DNA of 64,000 bases from Saccharothrix sp. ALI-22-I (GCF_001984175.1 NZ_MTQP01000047.1:62001-126000), one strand, 5' to 3'. Positions 43,341-53,064 are shown, counted from the first letter of the stretch. Made by a program: numbers and translations. Notes: generated by a model from the letters alone, not told the origin.

Positions 43341-43712
43341 TGGACATCACCGCCGACACCGGCCTGTTGCGGGGCGCGGACATCTCCTACGACGAGTGGA
43401 GCGGTGAGCCACTACTCCAACACCTGGAGAAGAGGGCTGGAATGCCGATGTTCCTCGTGGCGCAGACCTACAAAAGGGCATGACAGGCCGGGATGACCGC
43501 ACTCATGGCCCTGACCGAGTCACGCGGCCGGTTCCACCACGGCAACCCCGTCGCCGAGTGGTGCTTCGACTCCGTCGAGGTCCGCCACCCACCCGGCGAA
43601 CCCGACCTCATCCGCCCCGACAAGCCCGAACGCGGCAAGGCCGGCAAGCACATCGAAGACGTGCCCATGGCTGCCATGGCGGCAGGCGGTCGGAAGCTGC
43701 ACGGTGCCCAAA
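43341..43712 (+). pseudogene. Phage terminase large subunit fragment
   Basis: Two frames together read GADISYDEWSGEPLLQHLEK, MPMFLVAQTYKRA, then ALMALTESRGRFHHGNPVAE, WCFDSVEVRHPPG and RPDKPERGKAGKHIEDVPMA. The QTY..M.PAL..L...GR..HGGNPV..W...V pattern followed by the K..KIDG-type loop is the nuclease-domain end of TerL proteins. A frame change lies near 43485. No other phage gene is nearby, so this is an isolated prophage ghost. Confidence 0.55.
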
Positions 43713-43763
43713 GAATCGAGTCGTCACGAATGACGATTCCCGAACGAAGACGTACACAAAGAG

Positions 43764-44591
43764 TCACAATGCCGGTACGGCCACCGCGTCGATCAACCCC
43801 AGTTGGGTGTCACATTGATTGGAATCGGCCTCCAGTTCGATCCGAAGGGCTCCTGAAACATCCACTTCGACCGGTTCGACCTTTCCGACCCGAACGGTAA
43901 CTCCACCCTTGACGACACCATCGGCTTTTACCTGGAATTCCGTCGCGATCGCCGGGTCGTAGTCGTCGCTCACACCAACCGACATCTTCAGCGATGCGTA
44001 CCGCCGATCGGCCTGCAAAATAACCGGACCAAAGACACATGAAGTACTTTTACCCATGAGAAGGACGTTATCGTGGTCCACTGCGCCCACTCTGAGCGAT
44101 CCGCCCTCAAAATTTCTTTGAGAGTTAGGGGCAATTGGGATCGACGAGAGGGGTACACCTTCGACCGGGCCGGTCGGACTTGAAACGACGGTCGCTCCCG
44201 TCGGGGACGCCCGGGGATCTCTTGCCTGACTCGAAACGTCCGAATCGACGGTCTCGCTTCCGGTTTTTAACCCGACCTGACTGGAAGGCGAACGGCCAGT
44301 TGCCTCGACGACCGCACCGGTGAGACTGTGATCGACCACTACCGTTATTGTAATCGAACCGGCAACTATGAGACCGAGGGCCGCCGCGACGCGAAACTTA
44401 GGCAGATTCCTTGCCATCTGCAGAAATAGCAGTAGACCTGTCAGCAACAGTAATGATCCTGCGACGGCCGCAAACAGCGGCCCAGGGCTGCCGATCCATG
44501 CGACAACCGCAGCCATGTCGGCGACAATGGCCAAGACACCCAGAACCTTGCTACTTAAACCGCTTTGCGGACCAGGCGAGTCGTCGGCCAT
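43764..44591 (-). CDS. Membrane protein with NPCBM-like extracellular domain
   Basis: A 275-residue protein starting MADDSPGPQSGLSSKVLGVL. Three hydrophobic segments (about residues 15-35, 38-60 and 70-88) are followed by a Ser/Thr/Pro-rich linker and a C-terminal beta-sandwich-like region. There GSLRVGAVDHDNVLLMGKST, ADRRYASLKMSVGVSDDYDP and VDVSGALRIELEADSNQCDT resemble NPCBM/NEW2 carbohydrate-binding-like domains. Two Cys could form a disulfide outside the cell. G+C and codon use are visibly lower than in the neighbours, a sign of transfer. Function unknown. Confidence 0.7.
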   Translation of the reverse strand: MADDSPGPQSGLSSKVLGVLAIVADMAAVVAWIGSPGPLFAAVAGSLLLLTGLLLFLQMARNLPKFRVAAALGLIVAGSITITVVVDHSLTGAVVEATGRSPSSQVGLKTGSETVDSDVSSQARDPRASPTGATVVSSPTGPVEGVPLSSIPIAPNSQRNFEGGSLRVGAVDHDNVLLMGKSTSCVFGPVILQADRRYASLKMSVGVSDDYDPAIATEFQVKADGVVKGGVTVRVGKVEPVEVDVSGALRIELEADSNQCDTQLGLIDAVAVPAL

Positions 44592-45267
44592 TGCACATCC
44601 TCCAGTTTAACGCCTGATGATCAACCCGAAGGTCACCCAGTCGCACGATTCTGCCACATCGACTGCCGGCAGGTATTCGCATCTCATGAACTGCGCCTCT
44701 TGGCAGAGTGGTTGGCGGTGATCATTGGCCTTTTCATCGTGATGGTGCAGGTCACGGCGCAGGCTGAACGGCTGGATGCGGGAGGGACGAGGCTCCCGGC
44801 AAGACAGCAGTCGACCAAGATCCGATGCCCTGACCGGGAGCCTCGCCGTGCTGTCCTACCCTGCCGCGATGCGTCACGGCGTCGCCGCGCGTCGACGACA
44901 AAGCATGTCGTAGCGTCGGCGACGCGCTCACGGCGCTGGGTGGCGTCTTCCACCTCCGCGGTGGCCTGGCCGTCCACCGGCTCGTTTACAGCTCGATACA
45001 ACTCGCGGGCCTGGTTGTCGGTTTCGCCCCGCCGATCCCGAGGAGGCGCAGCGGGTGCTCCGGGCCTTGGACACTGACCCGAAATTCAGCCGATCGATAC
45101 CTCCTTCACATGGCTGTCCTTACTTACGTGGTGCGACTTCGTGTCGCACACTGAGCGTTTTCAGTTGGCCAGTTGAGCGCGATAGCCCGCCAGTTTGGCG
45201 CTCAAGCCAGCCTGGGTTCTCCGGCTGCAGCGTCCGCTCAGTAGCCGAGAGAAGGGTGGCAGGCTGC
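44592..45267. other. No recognisable gene
   Basis: About 680 bases. Frames on both strands stay open for 100 or so codons, but I find no family motif. A plus-strand piece (LTGSLAVLSYPAAMRHGVAA, near 44850) might be transposase debris, but I cannot place it. Confidence 0.4.
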
Positions 45268-45771
45268 TCAGGCGCTGTCGTCGGCGAGGAGGATGTTGAG
45301 CTCGACGCGCCACTTGGTCTTCATGCGCTCGGATCGCGGGTCGGTGAGGTAGGCCTCGTACCGGCACGCGAAGTGGTCACCGGCGGCCCCGTCCCACCTG
45401 TCGAACGTGATGCCGTTGTCCCGCACCCATTCGAGCAGTGTGCGGTTCGCACGACGTGCATGGTTGACGTAGGTGAGGCCGGCGTACCGGCCCGCCGGCA
45501 GGACGCCCGCGCGGACACGATCGTCGCCCTCGAGCGCCTCTTGGGTGACGACACCGACCTCGACGTCCATCGGGCCGTCCATGTCGATCACGTGCAGCCG
45601 GAAGAAGGTGGGACCGATGTCGGGCACGCTCCGCCGGTCGAGCCAGGCGTAGAGTTCGTTCATCAGCTTGTCGCGGACGGCGAACATGCCTCGAAACGGT
45701 GTGACGACACGGATACCCACGTAGTGGCTCGCGGGTTTCGACACGATCCTTGGGCCGTCGACGATCTCCAC
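45268..45771 (-). CDS. GyrI-like small-molecule-binding domain protein
   Basis: A 167-residue stand-alone effector-binding domain. MEIVDGPRIVSKPASHYVGI opens the first strand, and FRLHVIDMDGPMDVEVGVVT and RVRAGVLPAGRYAGLTYVNH follow, ending VELNILLADD. The fold is that of SbmC/GyrI and BmrR/AraC effector domains, which bind amphipathic cations or inhibit gyrase. There is no DNA-binding domain. The ATG at 45771 is followed by good codon bias; the ribosome site is weak. It stands alone. Confidence 0.85.
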   Translation of the reverse strand: MEIVDGPRIVSKPASHYVGIRVVTPFRGMFAVRDKLMNELYAWLDRRSVPDIGPTFFRLHVIDMDGPMDVEVGVVTQEALEGDDRVRAGVLPAGRYAGLTYVNHARRANRTLLEWVRDNGITFDRWDGAAGDHFACRYEAYLTDPRSERMKTKWRVELNILLADDSA

Positions 45772-45913
45772 GCGTGCACGCTAGCACTGCGGCAGTGTCC
45801 GCTCATGTAGCCGCTGATCGAGCGTTGTCGACGCCCTCACATGCCGACGTGCGGACGTGCGGACGTTCGACGCTACTGCTGGCCGGTCCCGCGACGACCG
45901 AACAGGAACGGCT

Positions 45914-46680
45914 TCAGGTCGATCTCGCCTTGTCCAGATTTGACCGGATCGTTCTGGTTGTGGGGTGGTCGGAACCCAACACCCGCTCGGCATCGGCCAA
46001 CGTCGCCTCGAACAGCGGGATCGCCCGCCCCAGATCACCCGCCGACTCATAGGCACCGGCCAGATTGCTCCGCAAGGACAGTGTGTCCGGGTGGTCGGGG
46101 CCGCTGAGGCGGTGGTGGCTGTCGGTGGCGCGGGCGTAGTAGGCGATGGCGGTGCCGAGGTCGCCCTGGCCTTTGAGGTAGTGGCCCAGATCGTTGAGAA
46201 GTCGGCTGGTCCGGGTGGTGTCGGTGTCGGGTGGGGCGTGGTCGAGCAGGGTCAGTGCGTGGGGAAGGATCATCCGATAGGCAGGCCAGGCGACGGGATC
46301 GTGCGGGTGGTGTTCGGCGAGGGCGTTCACCAGGGTGGTCGTGGCGGTGTCGCGGGCGGTGGCGATGTCGGCGGGGCTGTCGGTGGGGGTCGGTCGGGTC
46401 GGGGGGTGCGGGTGACCGCCTGGACCAGGCGGTGCACGGCCACGGCGTCCATGGTGAGGGTGATCATGTTGTAGGCGGCCAGGCGGCCCAGTGCCTCGGA
46501 CAGTTCCGGTTCCCCGACCGCCCCACTCCCGCCCAGCAGGGCGCGGGGGATGCCGTCGGGTGCGTACCACGCCAACTGCCGCAGCATCCGCCCCACGGCG
46601 GGGGTGTCGGTCAGGCGGTCGAGGGTGACGTGCCAGACCCGCGCCATCGTCCGCTGCGCGTCACCGCCCTCCGCCGTCGC
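45914..46680 (-). pseudogene. NB-ARC/TPR signalling protein, C-terminal part, frameshifted
   Basis: Two frames together give MLRQLAWYAPDGIPRALLGG, LGRLAAYNMITLTMDAVAVH, RLVQAVTR (the winged-helix end of an NB-ARC ATPase), then DIATARDTATTTLVNALAEH and tetratricopeptide repeats. One repeat ends DLGTAIAYYARATDSHHRLS; another runs SLRSNLAGAYESAGDLGRAI. The frame changes near 46400. The P-loop half is missing and sequence upstream of 46680 is unrelated. Such actinobacterial NB-ARC-TPR proteins act in signalling or regulation. Confidence 0.6.
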
Positions 46681-47192
46681 GCAGGCGGCGCTGCCCGACC
46701 ACAGCCTCGCCCGGCTGATGCGACAGGCCCTCATCGCCGGGTATCCACCGCAAGCACTGCGTTCGTTCTGCGAGGAGGCCCTGGACGCCGGTCGGGAATC
46801 GAGCCAACACACCGACACCTGATCGAGCCGGGTCGTCAGAGGCAATCACGCGACCGGTCGACTTCTCCCACGTCGAGTGCGCGGAGTTGAGGCTACCTCT
46901 CCAGGGCTGCCCCAGCGTGGGCACGGCCTGCCTCCGTGCGGGAGGGCCGAACGCGGAGTGCTCGCCTTCACAGGACCGTGCTTGTGGTCGCGACCCAGCT
47001 GCGGAGCAGGTCGAGGGCGTCGGCCGACGGGGTGCCCGGGTCGGCGAGGTAGACGATGATCCGGACGTCGGAGGCCGACGATCGACTCAGGCCTTTACAA
47101 CCACGAACCCGACCCCACCGAACCCAGGGCACATCACTCAGTGACCAGCCGGCGCACCTGACTCGTCGTGATGACCCACCTCTCCCGGTGGT
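46681..47192. other. No recognisable gene
   Basis: About 510 bases between the TPR remnant and the 3' end of the beta-lactamase-like gene. Only short or motif-free frames are present and no repeat stands out. Confidence 0.4.
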
Positions 47193-48089
47193 TCAGAACG
47201 TCCGCAGCTCGTCGCGCAGGCTTCGGGCGACCTGCGCCATCAGTGCTTCCGCGCCGGGTTGCGCCACGGCCGGCACCCGGGACTCGGTGAGGGCGGCGAC
47301 GGCGAACGTCTGACCGTCGGCGTGCTCGACGACCCCGACCTCGTGCCGGAGGTTGAGCAGGGTGCCGGTCTTCGACGACCACCTCGACGCGTCGGAGGCG
47401 AAGTCGGGGGCCAGCCGCTGCCGCAGCACGTTGGCGCCCATCAGTTCGCGGACCCGTGCCGCCACCGATGGCGTGATCGTCGTCGGCCGCCACACGCCCT
47501 GCACGAGGTCCACGAAGGCCCGAGCGGTGCCGGTGTTCGCGCGGCTCACGTCGAGCTGGGCGACCAGGTGCCCGCGGCCCGCCGTCACCGCCGTGATGGC
47601 GAGGGCGTGGGCGAGGTGCACTTCCTCCGGTTCGAACCGCTCGGCCGGCGTCTGGACGAGGTCCTCGGTGAGGTGGCGGACCGCGATGCCGTCGTGGCCG
47701 AGCCGGCGCATCTCCGCGGCGACGTCGGTGGGCGGGGTGAGGGCGAACAGGGCGTCGGTCGCGGTGCCGTCGCTGATCGCGATGCTGAGGTAGAGCAGGT
47801 CGTCGAGCGCGATCGTGGCCGGGTGCCGGAACCTGCTCAGGCCGGTCGGGCCCGGCGTGGCGATGCGGCCGGGCTCCACCACGATCGGGGTGGCCGGGTC
47901 GAGTTCGCCCCGCGCGACGCGCTCCAGCGTGGCGATGGCGAGCGGGACCTTGACCAGCGACGCGATCGGGAACTCGAGGTCCGGGTCGAGCCCGAGTTCG
48001 TCGCCGGTGTCGAGGTCGCGCACGAGGAACGAGCCGCGCAGGCCGCCGTCGTCCAACGCCTCCCGCAGCTCCCTCAGGATCCTGGTCAT
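47193..48089 (-). CDS. blaB: Cytoplasmic serine hydrolase, BlaB-like (penicillin-recognising fold)
   Basis: A 298-residue class A-type serine hydrolase without signal peptide. SxxK is IASLVKVPLAIATLE, the second motif is LSIAISDGTATDAL (SDG instead of SDN) and the third is SSKTGTLLNLRHEVG (KTG). The ATG overlaps the stop of the LysR gene (ATGA), so the two are coupled. In Streptomyces cacaoi the LysR gene blaA and the cytoplasmic BlaB act together in control of the divergent beta-lactamase blaL; the same order and polarity occur here. A sensing or regulatory rather than hydrolytic role is therefore likely. Assignment by synteny and motifs. Confidence 0.75.
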   Translation of the reverse strand: MTRILRELREALDDGGLRGSFLVRDLDTGDELGLDPDLEFPIASLVKVPLAIATLERVARGELDPATPIVVEPGRIATPGPTGLSRFRHPATIALDDLLYLSIAISDGTATDALFALTPPTDVAAEMRRLGHDGIAVRHLTEDLVQTPAERFEPEEVHLAHALAITAVTAGRGHLVAQLDVSRANTGTARAFVDLVQGVWRPTTITPSVAARVRELMGANVLRQRLAPDFASDASRWSSKTGTLLNLRHEVGVVEHADGQTFAVAALTESRVPAVAQPGAEALMAQVARSLRDELRTF

Positions 48090-48961
48090 CGCTCCTCCTG
48101 CAGGCAGCGGCCGATCGCGGCGGTCAACAGAGCCCGGATCCGCTGGGCGTCCTCGCGCAGCCCGGCCACGACGTCGTACCCGCGGGCCAGCTCCAGCTCC
48201 CCGATCGGCCGCCAGTGCAGGCCCAGTTCGCCGGCCTGGCTCCGCGAGCAGAGCAGCAGGTCGGTCGAGCCGAGCACCTCGGCCGAGGCGGCGACGAGCG
48301 AGGCGGCCACGGCCACCTGGGAGGGGCGCAGCCCGGCCGCGTCGCGCAGCCGGGTGACCTGGTCACGGATGTGGGGCACGTCGTCCTCCGGCTGGAGCCA
48401 GACGCGACGCCGGCGGGCGTCCCGTTCGGCACGGCTCGGCCGCAGAGTCTCCACGTAGGTCTTCGCCGCACGCGGCTCGTCGTGGCCGGCGAGCCCCAAC
48501 GGCACCTGCCAGGTCCCCTCACCGGGCGGCACGGCGGCGAGCGCGGCACGCACCTCCAGGGTGCGGACCAGCTCCGCGCGCTCGCCGGGACCGGCCGGGT
48601 GCAGGTCGAGGGTCAGGCCGTGCCGCCGCCCGTCGGCGACGAGCCGGGCCAGCGGGCGCGGGCCGCAGACCGCGGGCACGCCCATCCGGAAGGGCCGGAG
48701 CTTGGCGCGTTCGGCGTCGTGCTCCATGGTCTCGGCGAGCTCCACCAGGCGCCTGGCCGACGGCAGCATCTCCCGGCCGAACGACGTCAGCGTGACGTTC
48801 CGCGAAGACCGGTCGAACAGCCGGGCGCCGAAGTGCTCCTCCAACGCAGCCACGCGCCGGCTGGCGACCGACTGCGGGATCCGGGCCGCGGCGGCCCCGA
48901 CCGTGAAGCTGCCGTACCCGCTGACGGCCACGAAGGCCTTGCAGGCCGCGACGATATCCAC
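48086..48961 (-). CDS. blaA: LysR-type regulator of beta-lactamase, BlaA-like
   Basis: A 291-residue LysR protein, [20 protein letters not shown], with the helix-turn-helix [20 protein letters not shown] and a C-terminal effector domain. It is divergent from the beta-lactamase gene across a 106-bp gap that holds repeated ACAGCAT/ATGCTGT sequences. It is translationally coupled to the serine-hydrolase gene. The arrangement matches blaA-blaB/blaL of Streptomyces cacaoi, where BlaA activates blaL. Inducer recognition cannot be read from the sequence. Confidence 0.8.
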   Translation of the reverse strand: MDIVAACKAFVAVSGYGSFTVGAAAARIPQSVASRRVAALEEHFGARLFDRSSRNVTLTSFGREMLPSARRLVELAETMEHDAERAKLRPFRMGVPAVCGPRPLARLVADGRRHGLTLDLHPAGPGERAELVRTLEVRAALAAVPPGEGTWQVPLGLAGHDEPRAAKTYVETLRPSRAERDARRRRVWLQPEDDVPHIRDQVTRLRDAAGLRPSQVAVAASLVAASAEVLGSTDLLLCSRSQAGELGLHWRPIGELELARGYDVVAGLREDAQRIRALLTAAIGRCLQEER

Positions 48962-48980
48962 GATCCCACTCTATGCCGAA

Positions 48981-49017
48981 ACAGCATTGATACGCGCATT
49001 GCTGTCTTGGACAGCAT
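48981..49017. promoter_or_regulatory. Putative LysR operator between blaA-like and blaL-like genes
   Basis: ACAGCATTGA at 48981 and CATTGCTGT ending at 49005 form an inverted repeat with arms ACAGCA/TGCTGT, and a third ACAGCAT follows at 49011-49017. The spacing suits a LysR tetramer and the stretch is less GC-rich than its surroundings. Confidence 0.6.
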
Positions 49018-49067
49018 GCGCGACCGGTCGGCAGGCTCTTGATCGTCAACCGACGAAGGGAACGTCA

Positions 49068-49982
49068 ATGATCTTCAGGCGTGCTGCCCTGGCGGCCGCG
49101 GTCACGCTGGTGCTCGTCCCGCTCGGCGCCTGCCAGGCGGACGAGACCGCGTCTCCTCCGGGTGCCGCGACCACCACCACGTCGTCAACCCCGACCACCA
49201 CGGTGGTGTCCAGCGACTTCAGCGGGCTGGAGGCCGAGTTCGACGCGCGACTCGGGGTGTACGCACTCGACACCGGGTCCGGCCGGGCGATCGAGCACCG
49301 GGCCGACGAGCGGTTCGCCTTCTGCTCGACGTTCAAGGCGCTGGCCTCCGCGGCGCTGCTGCGCAGGACGGAACCGGCGGACCTCGACCGCCGGGTCACC
49401 TACACCAGCGCCGACCTCGTGCCCAACTCCCCGATCTCCGGGCAGCACGTGGCCGAGGGCATGACGCTCCGCGAGCTAATGGACGCGGCGATCCGGTACA
49501 GCGACAACACGGCCGCCAACCTGATCTTCAACGAACTGGGCGGCCCGGCGGGTTTCGAGGAGGACCTGCGCGGCATCGGCGACCAGACCACCGAGTCCGA
49601 CCGCATCGAACCCGGGCTCAGCGAGGCCGTCCCGGGCGACACCCGCGACACCACCACCCCGCGCGCCTTCGCCGCCAACCTGCGGACGTACGTCCTCGGC
49701 GACGTGCTCCCCTCCGACGACCGCACCCTGCTGACCGAATGGCTGCGCAACAACATGACCGGGAACGAAACGATCCGGGCCGGCGTGCCGGCCGGCTGGG
49801 TGGTCGGGGACAAGACCGGCTCGGGCGACTACGGCACCCGCAACGACATCGCCGTGGTGTGGCCGCCGGACGGTGCGCCCATCGTGCTCGCGGTCATGTC
49901 CGACCGCGACGAGAAGGAGGCCACCCGCGACAACCGGCTCATCGCACGGGCCGCGCAGACGGCCGTCACGGCACTTCGATGA
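49068..49982 (+). CDS. blaL: Class A beta-lactamase (exported lipoprotein)
   Basis: A 304-residue enzyme with a lipoprotein signal [20 protein letters not shown] and lipobox LGAC, then a Thr/Pro linker. Active-site motifs are FCSTFKAL (SxxK near residue 88, with Cys just before the Ser), [10 protein letters not shown] (SDN), [11 protein letters not shown] (omega loop) and [16 protein letters not shown] (KTG). In most class A enzymes the omega loop reads ExxLN; here Asn170 (Ambler) is replaced by Ser while the general-base Glu remains, which may slow deacylation. No second Cys is seen at the usual position 238 partner site. It hydrolyses penicillins outside the membrane. Start chosen by the GAAGGGAAC ribosome site. 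Confidence 0.92.
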   Translation: MIFRRAALAAAVTLVLVPLGACQADETASPPGAATTTTSSTPTTTVVSSDFSGLEAEFDARLGVYALDTGSGRAIEHRADERFAFCSTFKALASAALLRRTEPADLDRRVTYTSADLVPNSPISGQHVAEGMTLRELMDAAIRYSDNTAANLIFNELGGPAGFEEDLRGIGDQTTESDRIEPGLSEAVPGDTRDTTTPRAFAANLRTYVLGDVLPSDDRTLLTEWLRNNMTGNETIRAGVPAGWVVGDKTGSGDYGTRNDIAVVWPPDGAPIVLAVMSDRDEKEATRDNRLIARAAQTAVTALR

Positions 49983-50002
49983 AAGCGACGAAGGAGAAAA
50001 CG

Positions 50003-50938
50003 ATGACCATCGGCCGACGCCTGTTCCTGGGCTCCGCCGCGGCCTTCGCCGCTGTACCCGAGGTGGCTTCCGCCGCCCCTCGCCGCCGAGGTGCCGGTGG
50101 CCCCGCCGCCACGTTCCGCTGGCTGGGCACCTCCGGCTGGCGGATCGACATCGGCGCGAAGACCCTGCTGGTGGACCCGTACCTGAGCCGCTTCAAGACC
50201 GGGCTGTTCGAGCCGCCGTTCAACCAGGAGGCCGAGCTGACCGTCGACACCACCCGCATCGCCGATCACCCCGGCACACCGCAGGCGATCCTGGTGACGC
50301 ACACGCACTGGGACCACTTCAACGACGTGCCGCACATCGCCGGCCGGTCCGGCGCCAGGGTGTTCGGCACGCTCACCGCGTACCACCTCGGACTGGCCTA
50401 CGGGTTGCCCTCCGACCGGCTCAGCCCGGTCAAGGGCGGCGAGGTGCTGGACTTCGGCGACTACACCGTCGAAGTGGTGGCGTCGCTGCACAGCCGGAAC
50501 GCTTCGTACTCGATGGCCTTCCCCGGCGTCCGGGTGGCGCCCCCGCCCAAACCGGCGACGATCGCGGACCTGCCCGAGGGCGACACGCTCGCCTACCAGG
50601 TGACCGTGCGGGGCGGCCCTTCGGTGTTCTTCATGGGCGCCAGCGACTTCGTCGAGCGCAACCTCGCCGGCCTGGCTCCCGACGTCGCGATGATCGCGGT
50701 GCCGAGCACCGACGTCACCCCCGCCTACGTGCCGCGCCTGCTGGCGGCGCTGGACTGGCCGGCCACGGTGGTGCCGGTGCACTGGGACAACTTCGAGACC
50801 GAACTGCACAACCCGCCGACGACCACACCCAAGGACCGGGACCGGCTGGAGAAGTTCCTCGCCGCCGTACGCCAGGCCGCACCCCGCACCCATATCGTGC
50901 TGCCCGAGTACCTAACGCCGTACACGTTCGCGAGGTAG
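50003..50938 (+). CDS. Tat-exported metallo-beta-lactamase-fold hydrolase (UlaG-like)
   Basis: A 311-residue protein starting MTIGRRLFLGSAAAFAAVPE, a twin-arginine signal with cleavage near ASAAP. The MBL core shows FRWLGTSGWRIDIGAKTLLV, the zinc motif VTHTHWDHFNDVPH (HxHxDH), VASLHSRNASYSM, FFMGASDF and VVPVHWDNFE. AAGGAG precedes the ATG at 50003, 20 bases after the beta-lactamase stop, so both are probably transcribed together. UlaG-type members cleave lactones or phosphodiesters; beta-lactamase activity should not be assumed. It may process a cell-envelope product under the same control. Confidence 0.85.
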   Translation: MTIGRRLFLGSAAAFAAVPEVASAAPRRRGAGGPAATFRWLGTSGWRIDIGAKTLLVDPYLSRFKTGLFEPPFNQEAELTVDTTRIADHPGTPQAILVTHTHWDHFNDVPHIAGRSGARVFGTLTAYHLGLAYGLPSDRLSPVKGGEVLDFGDYTVEVVASLHSRNASYSMAFPGVRVAPPPKPATIADLPEGDTLAYQVTVRGGPSVFFMGASDFVERNLAGLAPDVAMIAVPSTDVTPAYVPRLLAALDWPATVVPVHWDNFETELHNPPTTTPKDRDRLEKFLAAVRQAAPRTHIVLPEYLTPYTFAR

Positions 50939-50940
50939 GG

Positions 50941-51213
50941 ATGCGGAGTCGCTTCGACGTCACCGTCGCGGTCACCGTGGCGGTGGCCGTCGGGATCGTC
51001 GCCTTCTTCCTCGCGGGCATGGTGGTGATCGTGTCCTCCACCTTGCTCGCGCCGTTCCTGGGACCCGTGCTGGTGAGTGCGGCGGCTCTCGGCGCCGTGT
51101 GGCTGGTGGTGCGGCGCGGCCCGTCCGCGAAGGGGTTCGGCACCGGCATGCTGGTCGGCTGGGCGCTGCTGGCGTTCTGGTCTTCGAGGATGAGCATCGG
51201 GTACTTCGGCTGA
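50941..51213 (+). CDS. Small membrane protein (90 aa)
   Basis: Starts two bases after the MBL stop (ATG at 50941) and encodes MRSRFDVTVAVTVAVAVGIV followed by two further hydrophobic stretches (MVVIVSSTLLAPFLGPVLVS and GTGMLVGWALLAFWSSRMS). Three transmembrane helices are predicted by eye. It appears to be the last gene of the blaL transcript. No family is recognised. Confidence 0.7.
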   Translation: MRSRFDVTVAVTVAVAVGIVAFFLAGMVVIVSSTLLAPFLGPVLVSAAALGAVWLVVRRGPSAKGFGTGMLVGWALLAFWSSRMSIGYFG

Positions 51214-51225
51214 CCTCACTCCAGC

Positions 51226-51485
51226 CACGAGAGCCGCCACGCCGGGGCCAGCGGCTTCGTCGACCTCGCCAGCCCCGTCCAGCACCCGACCGTCGGCGCC
51301 AACGCGTTCACCGGGCCGCACCGGGACGATGTCCCCGACCGCGAGGTCGGCGGTGGTGACGGCCTCCTCGTTCCCGTCGTCGGCCAGCCGGGTGGCGGTG
51401 GTGGGGGCGAGGTCGAGCAGCCCGCGCACCGCGTCCTGGGTCCGCGCGGTGGCCAGCGCCTCCAGCGCTGTGCTTGCCGAAAATG
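51226..51485 (-). pseudogene. Metal P-type ATPase internal fragment
   Basis: The minus frame reads FSASTALEALATARTQDAVR, GLLDLAPTTATRL, then AVTTADLAVGDIVPVRPGER and VGADGRVLDGAGEVDEAAGP. This is the start of the actuator domain of heavy-metal P1B ATPases (LxxLxPxTAxxL...VGDIVxVRPGExxxxDGxVxxGxSxVDE). Nothing of the phosphorylation or ATP domains remains. Its 5' side meets the IS481 remnant at about 51490. Confidence 0.7.
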
Positions 51486-51498
51486 CTGTCCATGCAGG

Positions 51499-51890
51499 TC
51501 AGGCGGCGTGGTGGTACTCGTTGAGGATGCCGCTCACTCGCCGCCGTCGATGGGCGTTGAGCCGGGTAACCGTAGCTTGATCGGTGATCGGTCGTGGTAG
51601 CTCGCGTAGCGGTCGGGTGTTGGCTATGCCCTGGTGGGGTCGGTGCGTGTTGTAGAACTGCTCGTACTCGCGCAGGACGTGGAGCAGGTGCCGTTGGTTC
51701 CAGATCAGTGTGCGGTCGAGGAGTTCGCGGCGGCAGGTCCGGATCCACCGTTCCATGATCGCGTTCATCCGTGGGGTGCGGACACCGGTGAGAACGACTC
51801 GGATGACCGCGTCGGCGAGGACGGCGTCGAACAGCGTGGAGAATTTCCCGTCGCGGTCGCGGATCAGGAACTGATCCTCACCCCGCTTGA
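51499..51890 (-). mobile_element. IS481-family transposase, 3' half
   Basis: The frame reads EDQFLIRDRDGKFSTLFDAV, VRTPRMNAIMERWIRTCRRE, LLDRTLIWNQRHLLHVLREY, EQFYNTHRPHQGIANTRPLR and ends RRVSGILNEYHHAA. This is the C-terminal half of the integrase core with DDE acidic residues in the RDRDGKF and IMERW segments. The 5' half is missing beyond about 51890. It separates the P-type ATPase fragment from the gas-vesicle operon. Confidence 0.8.
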
Positions 51891-51955
51891 CGGAGCCGGG
51901 TTACTGGAGTTCAGGCTACTGGGGCGATCCCGGACAGGTCAGCGCCACCTCCCGG

Positions 51956-52693
51956 CTACCAGCCCCAGCGGGACGTGGTCTTGCTGAACCGGTCAGGTTC
52001 GGGAGCGACCGTCGCGTTCAGGAAGCTGAAGGCGGGCAACGGCCCTGTGCAGGTGACCGTGACGCCTTCAGCGTCGCCGAGCCCTGCCACGGTCGCGCGG
52101 ACGGTCTCGACCTGGTGCAGCGGCACCAGGAACGCGCGGCGTTCCTCGGTGTGCTCCTGCTCCGCCACGGACGCCACCTCCCGCGCCTGAGCGGCCACCG
52201 GCGCGAGCAACGCCTCGGCGCGCTGACGCCGCCACACCACGACCCGTTGCGCGATCAACTCGCCCTGCCGGATGTGCGCGCCCAGATCGGTGCCGCCTCC
52301 ATCGAACGCCTGCCGGTCCTGATCCCCGTCGAACACCGCGCTCAGCGCGAGATCTTCGTCGAAAGCCAAGTGCACGTGCATCTCCGCCAAGCCGTCGAGT
52401 CGGTCCAGGTGACCGCGCAACGCGGGCACGGACAGAGCGTGCACCGCGGCCGCCGCGGCGTTCTCGTCCGCTGCGGCGGTACCGAACCGCAGTGGGAGGA
52501 CCGGGCCTGTCACGACGAGGTCGCACAGACCCGCCAGGTGCGCGATGGCGTCCTGGTCGGTCAGCGACCGTCCGTCCGCCAGAGAGCTGACGACCACCGC
52601 CAGGTCATCCACCACGATCTTCCGGGCCGCCCACCCGCCGGCCGGCGGGAGCGGATGGGCGGCCCGGACGACACCGTGGAGGTGAAGCGTCAC
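51956..52693 (-). CDS. Gas vesicle protein GvpF/GvpL family (second copy)
   Basis: A 245-residue GvpF/L protein, [40 protein letters not shown] is the conserved PxRFGT region and [13 protein letters not shown] the C-terminal GPxPxYSF-type motif. GvpF/L proteins are chaperone-like factors for GvpA and minor shell parts. The GTG at 52693 overlaps the GvpA stop (GTGA). It is the last gene of the operon and ends close to the IS481 remnant, so a further downstream gene (such as gvpG) may have been lost there. Confidence 0.85.
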   Translation of the reverse strand: MTLHLHGVVRAAHPLPPAGGWAARKIVVDDLAVVVSSLADGRSLTDQDAIAHLAGLCDLVVTGPVLPLRFGTAAADENAAAAAVHALSVPALRGHLDRLDGLAEMHVHLAFDEDLALSAVFDGDQDRQAFDGGGTDLGAHIRQGELIAQRVVVWRRQRAEALLAPVAAQAREVASVAEQEHTEERRAFLVPLHQVETVRATVAGLGDAEGVTVTCTGPLPAFSFLNATVAPEPDRFSKTTSRWGW

Positions 52694-53064
52694 GACTTGT
52701 CCTGAGCGGAGGACTTCGTCGTCGGGGCGGGAGTGGGGGTCAACGCCTGGGCGGGAGCGGTGGCAACGAGCGGCACTTGCGTCGGGAGTGCGGCGGTCAG
52801 CAGACCGTAGGTTCCCGCGATGCCCTGGGGGTTGGGAGGAGGCAGCACGACGCCCTTGCGGGCCGCGTCGAGCCGTTGCATCGCTTCCAGGTAGCGGATG
52901 TAGGTGTCGACGCTGGCGATCACGACCTTGATCTCGATGCTGAGGATCTCGATCCCGATCAGCGACACGCGTACCGACGCGTCGATCACGAGTCCCTTGT
53001 CCAGCAGGACGTTCAGGACGTCGGCCAGGCCACCGCCGGAAGTCTGGATGGTGGGAGCTGTCAT
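52690..53064 (-). CDS. gvpA: Gas vesicle structural protein GvpA with Pro/Ala/Thr-rich tail
   Basis: A 124-residue protein. ATG at 53064 ([20 protein letters not shown]) follows CCGGAGAGGGCCCAC. The GvpA core is [40 protein letters not shown] and [13 protein letters not shown], the two helices and two beta strands that build the vesicle ribs. About 50 further residues of Pro, Ala and Thr follow ([16 protein letters not shown]), longer than classical 70-residue GvpA. It is coupled to gvpF/L downstream and 20 bases from gvpK upstream. Confidence 0.9.
   Translation of the reverse strand: MTAPTIQTSGGGLADVLNVLLDKGLVIDASVRVSLIGIEILSIEIKVVIASVDTYIRYLEAMQRLDAARKGVVLPPPNPQGIAGTYGLLTAALPTQVPLVATAPAQALTPTPAPTTKSSAQDKS

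Noticed and set aside
50003-50938. Second (metallo) beta-lactamase
   Set aside because: The HxHxDH fold is shared by many hydrolases, and the protein resembles UlaG-like lactonase families more than class B beta-lactamases.
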